Source: Desulfobacteraceae bacterium (GTDB taxonomy: Bacteria; Desulfobacterota; Desulfobacteria; Desulfobacterales; JACKCP01). Taken from it: 62,882 nucleotides of DNA. The notes beneath the pieces were generated by a model. That model saw only the letters and a program-made list of their open reading frames with translations. It did no database searches and was not told where the DNA came from. The DNA lies in assembly GCA_020633955.1 (NCBI GenBank), contig JACKCP010000014.1, positions 1-62,882 of the forward strand, in the 5' to 3' direction. The translations under genes were made by a program, and so were the position numbers. Shown piece by piece: positions 7,586 through 15,486 of this stretch. The first letter of the stretch is position 1; every line of letters begins with the position of its first letter.

Positions 7586-8482
7586 ATGTTAAACTACAAA
7601 CAGCTTTATTATTTCTGGAATGTCGTAAAATCAGGGGGTGTAATCCGAGCTTCCGAACGGCTCAATATAACTCCCCAGACTATCAGTCACCAGGTCGGTG
7701 AACTGGAAAAATCACTGGATACCCATCTTTTCAGAAGGGTAGGGAAAAGACTTGAACTTACACAGGCAGGCGAAGTTGTTTTATCCCGTGCTGATGATAT
7801 TTTCCAGATAGGAAATGAAATAGAACTTCTTGTAAGAGACGGTGCTGTAAGTGAAGGTTTTTTTTTCAGAGTCGGAGTTGTGGATACTGTTCCAAAATCC
7901 ATGGCTTATCAGCTGCTGAGTGCAGCAGTTAATCTTTCAGAGCCAATCCGGCTTATCTGCCATAATGACAAGCCTGACCGGCTTTTCGGCGAGCTTGCAA
8001 TTCATCATCTTGACCTTGTGATTGCAGATCAGACTCTGCCCAGGGAACTTGGAGTAAAGGCTTACAATCATGAGCTGGGACAGTCTGGTGTGAGTTTTTG
8101 CGCAAGTCCTTCTCTTTACAAAGCTTTAAAGGAAAATTTTCCGCAATCTCTTCAAAACGCACCTTTCCTCATGCCCTCAGAAGGAACATCTTTAAGGGCT
8201 GTTGTAAACCAGTGGCTTTCAAAAAATCAGCTCAGGCCCAAAATTGTTGCTGAATTTGAAGACACTTCTCTTCTTAAGGCTTTTGGACATTCAGGGCTTG
8301 GGGTTTTTCCGGTTCCTTCTGTTATTGCAGAGGAAGTTGTCAGGCAGTACGGAGTTATGGTCATAGGAAGCTCAAAGGTTGAAACCATAAAATTTTTCGC
8401 TGTCTCGCATGAGCGGCGTCTTAAGCACCCTGCTGTTCTTGCGGTCAGAAATCTTGCAAGAACAAATCTTTTTCAGGAATAA
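7586..8482 (+). CDS. nhaR: LysR-family regulator of NhaR type
   Basis: 298 aa. N-terminal winged helix (residues ~1-60, LNYKQLYYFWNVVKSGGVIR then LNITPQTISHQVGELEKSL) followed by a LysR substrate-binding domain. The opening YKQLYYFWNV, the TPQTIS recognition helix, the middle GVSFCAS and the C-terminal HERRLKHPAVLAV resemble E. coli NhaR, activator of the Na+/H+ antiporter gene nhaA, along the whole length. No antiporter gene is adjacent, so the target here is unknown. The divergent purEK-OFOR operon is the closest candidate. It ends in a hairpin shared with the acyl-CoA dehydrogenase gene. Confidence 0.85.
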   Translation: MLNYKQLYYFWNVVKSGGVIRASERLNITPQTISHQVGELEKSLDTHLFRRVGKRLELTQAGEVVLSRADDIFQIGNEIELLVRDGAVSEGFFFRVGVVDTVPKSMAYQLLSAAVNLSEPIRLICHNDKPDRLFGELAIHHLDLVIADQTLPRELGVKAYNHELGQSGVSFCASPSLYKALKENFPQSLQNAPFLMPSEGTSLRAVVNQWLSKNQLRPKIVAEFEDTSLLKAFGHSGLGVFPVPSVIAEEVVRQYGVMVIGSSKVETIKFFAVSHERRLKHPAVLAVRNLARTNLFQE

Positions 8483-8510
8483 GACATTAATTCTAACCAC
8501 AGGCAAAGTA

Positions 8511-8543
8511 AATAAGGCTTCTGATTTTTTCAGAAGCCTTATT
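8511..8543. terminator. bidirectional terminator between nhaR and acyl-CoA dehydrogenase
   Basis: Perfect 13-bp inverted repeat (AATAAGGCTTCTG with its complement) around a 7-nt loop. It lies between two convergent genes, with A/T runs at both ends, so it can stop transcription from both sides. Confidence 0.88.
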
Positions 8544-8563
8544 TCTTTATGGAGAAGATTTAC

Positions 8564-10267
8564 TTAAAAATCCTGATCTTTCATTCTGTATGCATCTTTA
8601 AGGCTGTATACCTCATCCCAGATTTTATTGAATCTTTCCGGGTTTGGAACAGGTGATCTCAAGATTGCTTTTGCAAGCTCTCTCTGATCATCGCTGTTGC
8701 TTGGTTTCATCATAAGATCTGTAGCATATTTTGAGAAGTCTCTTACCATGAAATCAAAAATCTGATCAAGCATCTCATCTGTTACTCCCATATGATCCTT
8801 GTTTTCAAGGATAAGCTGACCATAAGGAATAAGGCAGAAAATATCTCCGAGATTAAGAAGATAATCAATGTCTTTTGCCTGATTTTTATCAGGAGTTGCC
8901 TTGATAAGGAAATTTCTGAATGCCTTTATCTGCTCTTTGAAAACTGCAAGGTTTGGAGTATCAGCTGAATCATAAGCCTTGTTGTAATCATGGAACTGAA
9001 TTGAACCAAGACCTTTTGTTGGTCCCTGATTGAAAAGGAAATCATCATTGACTGTATCGTGTCTTTTTCCGATTTCAGGAAATTCACCAGGATTAAAGAG
9101 GTAGTTGTTCATAAATTTTACGATAAGAGCCATGTTTACATGAACAGTACCTTCAAGTTTTGGAAGCATTGGGGTTTCATGGGCCGCAATTTCAAAGAAA
9201 GGCTCTGCCTCAAATCCCTTGGCTGCAATAACATCCCATAGAGCCTGAACAACCCCTTCACCTTCTCTTGTAACCTTCATCTTAACCATTGGGTTGAAAA
9301 GAAGATATCTTCTGTCTTTTTCGCTTCCTGATCTCATGTAGTCTATTGCTCTTTCAGAAAATACTTTCATTGCAATAAGACGGCTGTAGGAATCCACAAA
9401 AATTCTTTTTACATGTGGAAAGTCTGTTACATATTTGCCGTAAAGATTTCTTCCCGCAGCATGGGAGATGGCTTCATAGAATGCATGGGTTGCAAGTCCA
9501 AGAGAACCCCATCCAAGGTTGAATTTACATACGTTGATGGTATTGAGCATGTTGTCCCAGGCTTTAGGACCTTTTTCCATTATGTCTGCTTCTGTGATCG
9601 GATAATCGTGAAGAACATACTCAGCAACATAATTTTGCTCATTAACTGTATTTTTAACGCACTCATATTTTTCATGCTTGCTGTTTGCAGCAAAAAATAC
9701 ATATTCACCGCTGTCTGCAATTTTACCAAATGTTGAAGCAATGGCTGCTTCGTTTCCGTTTCCAATGTAGTACTTATCCCCGTTTGCCTTGTATGTTCCG
9801 TCTTCCTGAGGATAAAGCATCATATCAGATGAATAGATGTCAGCTCCGTGCTCTTTTTCTGAAAGTCCGAAAGCAAATACTTCACCGTCCTGAAGAAGTT
9901 TTGCTGTCTTGTTTTTTACTTCTTCGTTCGATCCCATCCAGATTGGTCCAAGTCCAAGCATTGAAACCTGGAATGTATACCAGTATGTGATTCCGTAAAA
10001 TGCAGAAACTTCAGCAAACATGGAGTTTCTGAAAGTATCCCATCTTGAATCTTCAGCTCCGTATCCTGAAGGAGTCATAAGAGTTGCCATGACCTGGTTT
10101 TCTTTCATGAATTTTACAAAATCATGGTTCCAGACCTTTTCATGCCAGTCTTTTTTAATTGACTTGAGACCCTTGTCTTCAAAATAGTCAATTACCTTCT
10201 GCATCATGTCTCGTGTTTTTTCATCACTGTATTTTATGTTGTGCTCTTTGGGATTGAAAAGAATCAT
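8564..10267 (-). CDS. acyl-CoA dehydrogenase family flavoprotein
   Basis: 567 aa from the ATG at 10267, chosen for its AAGGGGAG ribosome site; the frame stays open 15 codons upstream. Acyl-CoA dehydrogenase fold: FAFGLSEKEHGADIYSSDMM is the flavin/substrate-binding segment, and the C-terminal half holds a long helical domain with an extra ~150 residues compared with the usual 380-400 aa enzymes. It oxidises an acyl-CoA to the 2-enoyl-CoA. The exact substrate is unknown. A MarR regulator is encoded directly upstream on the same strand, and a perfect palindrome covers the promoter, so the gene is probably derepressed by an acyl-CoA or aromatic ligand (inference). Confidence 0.87.
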   Translation of the reverse strand: MILFNPKEHNIKYSDEKTRDMMQKVIDYFEDKGLKSIKKDWHEKVWNHDFVKFMKENQVMATLMTPSGYGAEDSRWDTFRNSMFAEVSAFYGITYWYTFQVSMLGLGPIWMGSNEEVKNKTAKLLQDGEVFAFGLSEKEHGADIYSSDMMLYPQEDGTYKANGDKYYIGNGNEAAIASTFGKIADSGEYVFFAANSKHEKYECVKNTVNEQNYVAEYVLHDYPITEADIMEKGPKAWDNMLNTINVCKFNLGWGSLGLATHAFYEAISHAAGRNLYGKYVTDFPHVKRIFVDSYSRLIAMKVFSERAIDYMRSGSEKDRRYLLFNPMVKMKVTREGEGVVQALWDVIAAKGFEAEPFFEIAAHETPMLPKLEGTVHVNMALIVKFMNNYLFNPGEFPEIGKRHDTVNDDFLFNQGPTKGLGSIQFHDYNKAYDSADTPNLAVFKEQIKAFRNFLIKATPDKNQAKDIDYLLNLGDIFCLIPYGQLILENKDHMGVTDEMLDQIFDFMVRDFSKYATDLMMKPSNSDDQRELAKAILRSPVPNPERFNKIWDEVYSLKDAYRMKDQDF

Positions 10268-10317
10268 TTTTATCTCCCCTTTTATATGTTGGTTTAAAAA
10301 ATTATCTTCCATACAAT

Positions 10318-10352
10318 TATCTTGTATACAAGATAAATTAATATAAAATCAA
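10318..10352 (-). promoter_or_regulatory. promoter and 18-bp palindromic operator of the acyl-CoA dehydrogenase gene
   Basis: TATCTTGTATACAAGATA at 10318-10335 is a perfect 18-bp palindrome. On the minus strand a sigma-70-like promoter can be read as TTGATT (10347-10352), an 18-nt spacer, and TATACA (10323-10328), so the -10 lies inside the palindrome. The size and symmetry fit a MarR-family operator, and a MarR gene sits 140 bp away. Binding is inferred. Confidence 0.75.
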
Positions 10353-10477
10353 TATTAGAAATTTATTTTTTTGTTTCTCTTCAAAAATACGAATTTTATT
10401 TATTGAAAAACCACTAAAAAAACTGATCCTTTAATTTGGGAAATGCCTTTATAAAGCACTTCTTAGTCACAGTCTTT

Positions 10478-10906
10478 TTAAACAAGACCTGAATGCTTTT
10501 CCAAAAGTCTTTTCAAAATATTTCTTAAAAAACTTTCTTCTTCATCTGTTAGTGAGGATAAAAAATCTTTATGGGCCTTTTCAAACAACCTGTCAAGGAC
10601 AGCACCTTTTTTTCTGCCGTCAGTCTTAAGATAAATTAATGTAGAACGTCTGTCTGTTGGGCTTGGTCTTCTTTCAACCAGATCAAGAGCGACAAGCCTG
10701 TCAACTATTCCTGAAACAGTTGCACTGTCAAGTTTGACAAGTGAACTCATTTCACGTGAAGTTATTCCATCCTGTCTGTTAAGAAGAATAAGAAACATTG
10801 CCTGAACTGTTGTTACATTATATTCTGAAATATAATCTGCCCAGAATTTATATCCTGCCTGAGAATTTTTTGCCAAAAGGAAAACTATACAATCCTGTAA
10901 ATCCAT
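10478..10906 (-). CDS. MarR-family transcriptional regulator
   Basis: 142 aa winged-helix repressor. The DNA-binding core reads ITSREMSSLVKLDSATVSGI followed by the wing RRPSPTDRRSTLIYLK, classic for MarR proteins. A GGAG ribosome site precedes the ATG at 10906. It lies upstream of the acyl-CoA dehydrogenase gene on the same strand, separated by a spacer carrying a perfect palindrome. It probably represses that gene and may respond to a fatty or aromatic acyl-CoA. No copy of the palindrome is seen before marR itself. Confidence 0.92.
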   Translation of the reverse strand: MDLQDCIVFLLAKNSQAGYKFWADYISEYNVTTVQAMFLILLNRQDGITSREMSSLVKLDSATVSGIVDRLVALDLVERRPSPTDRRSTLIYLKTDGRKKGAVLDRLFEKAHKDFLSSLTDEEESFLRNILKRLLEKHSGLV

Positions 10907-10954
10907 TTAATACTCCGCAATGTTTATTATTTCCTTAATTTTAAACAAATTTAT

Positions 10955-11113
10955 AACTATTCAGCTTAAAACTGAGAAAAAGCAGTTTTGGCGACGAATG
11001 CTGTATTTTTTCTGAGCCGGTTTCAGGAGATAGTTTATCTCCTGCCTGGCAGCTTAAGCGAGAATAAGGCTTTGAAAGAAAGCAGCAGCCGTTCTAAATT
11101 GAACTGAACAGTT
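10955..11113. repeat. family 1 MITE-like repeat, full copy a
   Basis: 159-bp non-coding element. Ends are imperfect inverted repeats (AACTATTCAGCTTAA at left, complement of TTGAACTGAACAGTT at right) flanked by TA. Inside, GATGCTGTATTTTTTCTGAGCC pairs imperfectly with GGCTTTGAAAGAAAGCAGCAGC, and CAGGAGATA-GTTT-(T)ATCTCCTG closes the hairpin, so the whole element can fold into one long stem. Other copies are at 11295, 44569 (short), inside 53719-53959, 57408 (short) and 60632. Confidence 0.85.
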
Positions 11114-11194
11114 AAACAAATTTTACACACCGATTTTAAAATTTACTCTATTTATATTTAAAAAGCCAGAATTGCTTTGTATAAATATAAATAA

Positions 11195-11243
11195 TTATTG
11201 CTGAACCAAAACTAACTGTACCTGCTTCAGATTCTGAATTAAT
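11195..11243. repeat. decayed left end of family 2 repeat
   Basis: TTGCTGAACCAAAACTAACT followed by CTTCAGATTCTGAATTAA matches the first half of the family 2 element (TTGCTGAACAAAAACGGCC then GTCAGAATCAAAATTTAA) with many changes. The rest of 11114-11294 is AT-rich with no gene that I can see. Confidence 0.45.
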
Positions 11244-11294
11244 AAATAAATGTAATCTAACAAAAATTTCAGTTTTTATTGTAAGGTCTAATTT

Positions 11295-11457
11295 AACTAT
11301 TCAGCTTAAAAACTGAGAAAAAGCTGTTTTGGCGGCGGATGCTGTCTTTTTTCTGAGCCGGTTTCAGGAAGATTGTATTTATCTCCTGTCTGGGAGATTA
11401 AGCAAGAATGAGGCTCAGAAAGAATGCAGCAGACGTTCTAAATTGAACTGAACAGTT
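11295..11457. repeat. family 1 MITE-like repeat, full copy b
   Basis: 163-bp copy in the same orientation as the copy at 10955, differing by scattered substitutions and a few extra bases near the central hairpin. Flanked by TA on both sides. The ~590 bases between marR (10907) and the crotonase gene (11501) hold only these repeats and AT-rich spacer. Confidence 0.85.
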
Positions 11458-11501
11458 ATTTTAATGATATTGTGCAGGAAGTTTTCCTGCACAATTAAAC
11501 T

Positions 11502-12266
11502 TTATCTATCCAGACCTGCCTGTACAAAAGAAAGGATATCTCTTACATCTTTTTCAAAAAAACAGGTCATTCCTTCCTGCCAGTTTTCTTCCTTGAGTCT
11601 TTTCTGAATTTTTTCCGCAAATTCTTTTTTAAGAACTTCTTTCATTCTTATGAAAGGACGGTTTGGAGTATCAATCCATAAGGAGACAATAGCCTTGGCT
11701 CTGTTGAGAAGCTCATCTGCAGCAACAACCTCATCAACAAGACCTAGTTCCTTTGATTTTTCAGGTCCGTACATTTCACCGAAATACATTATATCTCTGA
11801 ATTTTTTATCTGTATCAAGACCAAACCTCATTATCTGCGACTGTGCAAGAGTAAGAGGAAGTCCGATTTTTATTTCACTCATTCCAAGCTTGATTTTTGG
11901 ATGATCTGAAACAATTCTGTAATCTGAAGCCATGGCAAAGATCATGCCTGCAGCAGCAGAATGTCCGTTCATTGCACATACAACAGGTTTTTTACACATG
12001 AAATAGTTGACAAGCATTTCTTCTTCCTGATTGAAAAAATCAACTGCTTCATCCACATCCTTGAATCCAAGAAACATTGGAAGATTAAATCCGCTTGAAA
12101 AAAATTTTCCTTCCCCTGTCAAAACAAGACCTTTTATATTGTCATCATTATTGACTTTTTCAACGCAGGCATCGATCTGCTTTAAAGTTTCAAAATCAAT
12201 TGAGTTAGTTTTACCGTCTGTTAAAACAGCTATAAGAATATTGTCTTCAATTCTTTCTTTAATCAT
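11502..12266 (-). CDS. crotonase-fold enoyl-CoA hydratase/isomerase family protein
   Basis: 254 aa. Crotonase fold with the oxyanion-hole segments GEGKFFSSGFNL (residues ~51-62) and MNGHSAAAGMIFAMASDYRI (~99-118). Of the two catalytic glutamates of enoyl-CoA hydratase, the one in GMSEIKIGLP (Glu131) is present, while the other position holds a hydrophobic residue (Ile109). One glutamate at that place is the pattern of Delta3,Delta2-enoyl-CoA isomerases, so isomerase is more likely than hydratase. GGAGG precedes the ATG. It is last in the operon with the Na+-decarboxylase subunits, 38 bp after the beta subunit, so it probably acts on a related CoA ester. Confidence 0.87.
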   Translation of the reverse strand: MIKERIEDNILIAVLTDGKTNSIDFETLKQIDACVEKVNNDDNIKGLVLTGEGKFFSSGFNLPMFLGFKDVDEAVDFFNQEEEMLVNYFMCKKPVVCAMNGHSAAAGMIFAMASDYRIVSDHPKIKLGMSEIKIGLPLTLAQSQIMRFGLDTDKKFRDIMYFGEMYGPEKSKELGLVDEVVAADELLNRAKAIVSLWIDTPNRPFIRMKEVLKKEFAEKIQKRLKEENWQEGMTCFFEKDVRDILSFVQAGLDR

Positions 12267-12304
12267 TTAAAATCCTCCAGACTTATTTATTTTTATGTTT
12301 ATAT

Positions 12305-13441
12305 TTAAAACTTGCCAATAAGGCTCCACATAACTCCGGCTGCTATGGCCGAGCCAATTACGCCGGAAATATTTGGTGCCATTGCGTGCATTAAAATATA
12401 GTTTCCCGGATTTTCCTTTGCTGCCACAATTTGTGCCACTCTTGCAGAGTCTGGTACAGCTGAAACTCCGGCTGCACCAATCAAAGGATTTATCTTTTCT
12501 TTTAAAAACATATTCATTAATTTTGCAAACAAAATTCCGCACATAGTTGCAACTGCAAAAGAAACTACACCCAAAACAAAAATAACAATAGATTTTTTTG
12601 TTAAAAAAACATCAGCCTGGGTGCTTGCTCCAACACTTATTCCAAGAAGAATTGTAACAACATCAATCAACGGCCCTTTAGCAGCTTCTGCAAGCCTGTT
12701 TGTAACTTCAGCTTCCTTTAGAATATTTCCAAGGAAAAGCATTCCAAGCAAAGGAAGTGAACCAGGTGCTATAAGGCAGCATAAAACAAGAGCTCCCACA
12801 GGGAAAATAACTTTTTCCTTTTTTGAAATTTCCCTGAAATCTGACTTCATTGTTATAAGTCTTTCTTTTCTTGTTGTAAGAAGCTTCATTATAGGAGGTT
12901 GAATTACCGGCACTAGTGCCATATATGAGTATGCCGCCACTGCAATAGGACCTATAAGTTCAGGAGCAAGTTTTGATGTAAGAAAAATTGCAGTAGGTCC
13001 GTCAGCACCACCTATAATACCTATGGCAGCCGATTCTTCAGGAGAAAATCCAAAATAATAGGCTCCAATAAATGTAATAAAAATACCTGCCTGTGCTGCC
13101 GCTCCAAGAAGAATAAGAACAGGCCGTGATAAAATATATGAAAAATCAGCCATTGCTCCTATTCCTATAAAAATCAGTGGAGGATAAATTCCCTGAGATA
13201 CTCCCTGATACAAATAATATAAAACACTTCCATCACTGTATACTCCAAGGGACATTGAAGGAGGATAAGGTATGTTACCTATAACCATTCCAAATGAAAT
13301 TGGAACAAGAAGCAGTGGCTCATATTTTCTGAAAATACCAAGATAAAGAAAAAAAAAGGCAATTAAAAGCATTACAAAATGCTTGTATGTAAAATAATAT
13401 AAGCCTGTATTTTCAATAAAAGAAATTATAATATTTTCCAA
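12305..13441 (-). CDS. Na+-translocating decarboxylase beta subunit (OadB/GcdB type)
   Basis: 378-aa polytopic membrane protein of the OadB/GcdB/MmdB family, which couples decarboxylation of a biotin-bound carboxyl group to Na+ export. Family marks include PLIFIGIGAMADF, IGIIGGADGPTAIFLTSKLA with its conserved Asp, and AAGVSAVPDSARVAQ near the C-terminus. The start is a TTG 7 nt after the upstream stop; no ATG fits better. No carboxyltransferase (alpha) or biotin-carrier subunit is in the operon, so these must be encoded elsewhere if the pump works. Glutaconyl-CoA, methylmalonyl-CoA and oxaloacetate are all possible substrates. Confidence 0.92.
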   Translation of the reverse strand: MENIIISFIENTGLYYFTYKHFVMLLIAFFFLYLGIFRKYEPLLLVPISFGMVIGNIPYPPSMSLGVYSDGSVLYYLYQGVSQGIYPPLIFIGIGAMADFSYILSRPVLILLGAAAQAGIFITFIGAYYFGFSPEESAAIGIIGGADGPTAIFLTSKLAPELIGPIAVAAYSYMALVPVIQPPIMKLLTTRKERLITMKSDFREISKKEKVIFPVGALVLCCLIAPGSLPLLGMLFLGNILKEAEVTNRLAEAAKGPLIDVVTILLGISVGASTQADVFLTKKSIVIFVLGVVSFAVATMCGILFAKLMNMFLKEKINPLIGAAGVSAVPDSARVAQIVAAKENPGNYILMHAMAPNISGVIGSAIAAGVMWSLIGKF

Positions 13442-13447
13442 TTTTAT

Positions 13448-13840
13448 TCACTTTTTAAAAATTTGTTTCCAGCATGCTGATTTATCGTTCCAAAAGAACT
13501 TACCTGTTTCATCCGGACATATTAAGTTTTTTTTTATTAAAAAATCTATAATTATCCATGGATTCTCCTGACCATTCATTACAGCCTTTTCAATCAGATC
13601 AGGAAGAAAAAAAGAGTCGGTCTTATGTCCTGACAGATAATACATTTTTCTAGTTTCAGTTATTATATTTTTTGTCAAGGAAGGTGTTTTTATTTTTTTT
13701 TCTTTAAAGCTTTTAATACTGAAATTTTCAAAAAAAAATAAAATTTTATGGAGATTGGAAACAGTAAATGAAAGAAAAGCCAATCCCGAAAAAACTATTA
13801 CCAATCCTGAAACTGCAAACAAATATGGGTTTATTTCCAT
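13448..13840 (-). CDS. putative decarboxylase gamma (OadG-like) membrane subunit
   Basis: 130 aa with one N-terminal membrane helix (residues ~7-28, LFAVSGLVIVFSGLAFLSFT) and a lysine-rich cytoplasmic part. Position directly before the Na+-decarboxylase beta gene (7-nt gap) and this topology fit the small gamma subunit that anchors the complex in OadG/MmdD-type pumps. Gamma subunits are poorly conserved, so the call rests mainly on context. The C-terminal ~70 residues (PDLIEKAVMNGQENPWIIID) do not match anything I recognise. Confidence 0.6.
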   Translation of the reverse strand: MEINPYLFAVSGLVIVFSGLAFLSFTVSNLHKILFFFENFSIKSFKEKKIKTPSLTKNIITETRKMYYLSGHKTDSFFLPDLIEKAVMNGQENPWIIIDFLIKKNLICPDETGKFFWNDKSACWKQIFKK

Positions 13841-13842
13841 TC

Positions 13843-14262
13843 TTATCTCTTAAAATATTTTGTTTTGGAGAGGAATTCGTTTTTCAGCCTGATAAGTTTG
13901 GAGTTTATTGATGCATATCTTTTTTCCACATTAACAAGAGTTTTTCCAGTCAGAACTCCACAAACTCCATTTTTTGAAAGACATGTGCATGTAGTGACAT
14001 AATAATTTTTATCAAGAAAAGGTTCTGTTCCAATAATGTCTCCCGAATTCATAAGAGTAAAAGCTCTTTTATCCGGAAGATCAACCAAAAAATGGCCGTC
14101 AACCAGTATATATATATTTGAGGCCTTTTCATCAGCACAGAAAAGTTTTTCTCCTGAAACATATATTTCTTTTTCCATTTCACCCGCAAGCTGCCAAAGC
14201 TCATTGTTATTGAACTCTTTAAAAATGCTGTTATTTCTAAAAGCTGATATTATTTCTTTCAT
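13843..14262 (-). CDS. cyclic nucleotide-binding (CNMP/CAP-type) domain protein
   Basis: 139 aa from the ATG at 14262; the frame is open to 14301, but that upstream ATG has no ribosome site. It has the beta-roll pattern of a cNMP-binding domain (FKEFNNNELWQLAGEMEKEI, then GEKLFCADEKASNIYILVDG, then SGDIIGTEPFLD), but I see no clear PRAAT-like phosphate cassette and no DNA-binding domain. It is the first gene of the Na+-decarboxylase operon (2-nt gap), which suggests a sensor or allosteric partner rather than a transcription factor. Ligand unknown. Confidence 0.72.
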   Translation of the reverse strand: MKEIISAFRNNSIFKEFNNNELWQLAGEMEKEIYVSGEKLFCADEKASNIYILVDGHFLVDLPDKRAFTLMNSGDIIGTEPFLDKNYYVTTCTCLSKNGVCGVLTGKTLVNVEKRYASINSKLIRLKNEFLSKTKYFKR

Positions 14263-14569
14263 TTTTACTTTGAATTTTTGAATGGTTATTGTTAAAAACA
14301 TTAACGGTTATTAAGCTTTTATATTTATTCACTATTAAAATTTTTTATTGGAACATAATATATATATCAACTTAAAACCAGAATTTTATTTTTATTAAAT
14401 ATTAATTTTTTAGTCAATTTCTCAGTTTTTAATTTTGCCTTAATAAATATTATAATTTATCCTGAACTATAGGAATATATTTATTATTGTCAGTCATAAT
14501 ATATGGCTGATCCAAGGGGGATACATTTATTCAGTTCAAGTAAAAAATTAAATTTTAAATCTGATAAAT

Positions 14570-14712
14570 AGTGATTGGCCGAAAACGAGAATTTTTTGTT
14601 CAGTTCAAGGAAGATGAAAAATTTAACCTTTAGGATACATGGAGTATTTTGAGGATTAAATTTTGATTCTGACACAGAAATGGACAAAAAAGGCCGTTTT
14701 CGTTCAGCAACT
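14570..14712. repeat. family 2 MITE-like repeat, reverse copy
   Basis: 143-bp element running GTGATTGGCCGAAAACG at left to CGTTTTCGTTCAGCAAC at right, flanked by TA on both sides. It matches the element at 59582-59724 in inverted orientation over most of its length. The 477-base gap between the cNMP gene and the rubredoxin gene holds this copy plus AT-rich spacer; a short open frame across it on the minus strand is not a gene. Confidence 0.82.
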
Positions 14713-14778
14713 AAATATATAAAAACAAATTTTTTGTCAGATACTATTAAAAATTTAAACAAAAAAAGGAGTTTATAA

Positions 14779-15375
14779 ATGAAACAATGGGAGTGCGGTG
14801 TTTGCGGTTATATCCATAAAGGTGAAGAACCGCCTGATACCTGTCCGGTATGCGGTGCAGATAAATCTGCTTTTACATTGATAAATGGAGAAGATGATTT
14901 ACAAGAAGAGGAAATTTTCCAGGAAACAGAAGAAACAGATAAAAAGGTTTCAGGTTTAAAAGCAAAAGTTGACCAGGCAATTCTTGATCATCATCTTCAC
15001 CCTATATCAGTTCATATTCCAAACGGAGTTATTCCCGCAGCTGTTTTTTTCCTTATTTGCGGATCTGTATTTGGAAATGAATCTCTTATCACGGCTGCTT
15101 ATTATAATATAAGCCTTGTTTTTATTTTTATGCCTGTGGTTCTTTATACTGGATATGTTGAGTGGATAAACAGATATAAAAAGGCCATGACTGGAATTTT
15201 CAAGGCTAAAATTGCTTCAGCCGGAACAGTTGCTTTTTTGAGCTGTTTACTTGCTTTATGGAAAAGTTTTTCGCCAGATGCCAGCGGAGGATTTTACATT
15301 ATTTTGCACATATTAATGCTTGCAGCTGCGGGTATAGCAGGTCATATTGGCGGAAAATTTGTATTTAAAAATTAA
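14779..15375 (+). CDS. rubredoxin-like domain fused to DUF2231 membrane domain
   Basis: 198 aa. Residues 1-30 form a rubredoxin-type iron site with Cys6, Cys9, Cys22 and Cys25 (CGVCGYIHKG, then CPVCG), like the short rubredoxin domain of rubrerythrin. An acidic linker (~35-55) leads to a DUF2231-type domain with about four membrane helices (residues ~75-195), beginning HHLHPISVHIPNGVIPAAVF. The fusion suggests electron delivery to, or sensing at, a membrane site that may hold haem through the conserved histidines. This is inference. A strong AGGAG site precedes the ATG; it is a single gene with its own hairpin terminator. Confidence 0.9.
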   Translation: MKQWECGVCGYIHKGEEPPDTCPVCGADKSAFTLINGEDDLQEEEIFQETEETDKKVSGLKAKVDQAILDHHLHPISVHIPNGVIPAAVFFLICGSVFGNESLITAAYYNISLVFIFMPVVLYTGYVEWINRYKKAMTGIFKAKIASAGTVAFLSCLLALWKSFSPDASGGFYIILHILMLAAAGIAGHIGGKFVFKN

Positions 15376-15427
15376 AAATCAGCTAAGGAAAAATTATCTT
15401 TTTTCCATTTCGATCAATAACTAAAAT

Positions 15428-15463
15428 AAAAAACCATGATTTAAAATTAAATCATGGTTTTTT
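15428..15463. terminator. bidirectional terminator after rubredoxin-DUF2231 gene
   Basis: AAACCATGATTTAA pairs with its complement ending in a long T-run, between two convergent genes; A- and T-tracts on both sides suit both directions. Confidence 0.85.
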
Positions 15464-15486
15464 ATTTTTTTATAATATTTTATTTT

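Noticed and set aside
10955..11457. Tandem repeats considered as a CRISPR array or a structured ncRNA pair
   Set aside because: Two ~160-bp copies 181 bp apart with terminal inverted repeats and TA flanks fit transposable elements; no short regular repeat-spacer pattern exists.
14490..14762. 90-codon open frame on the minus strand
   Set aside because: It lies across a TA-flanked family 2 repeat and low-complexity AT-rich DNA; no ribosome site or recognisable motif.
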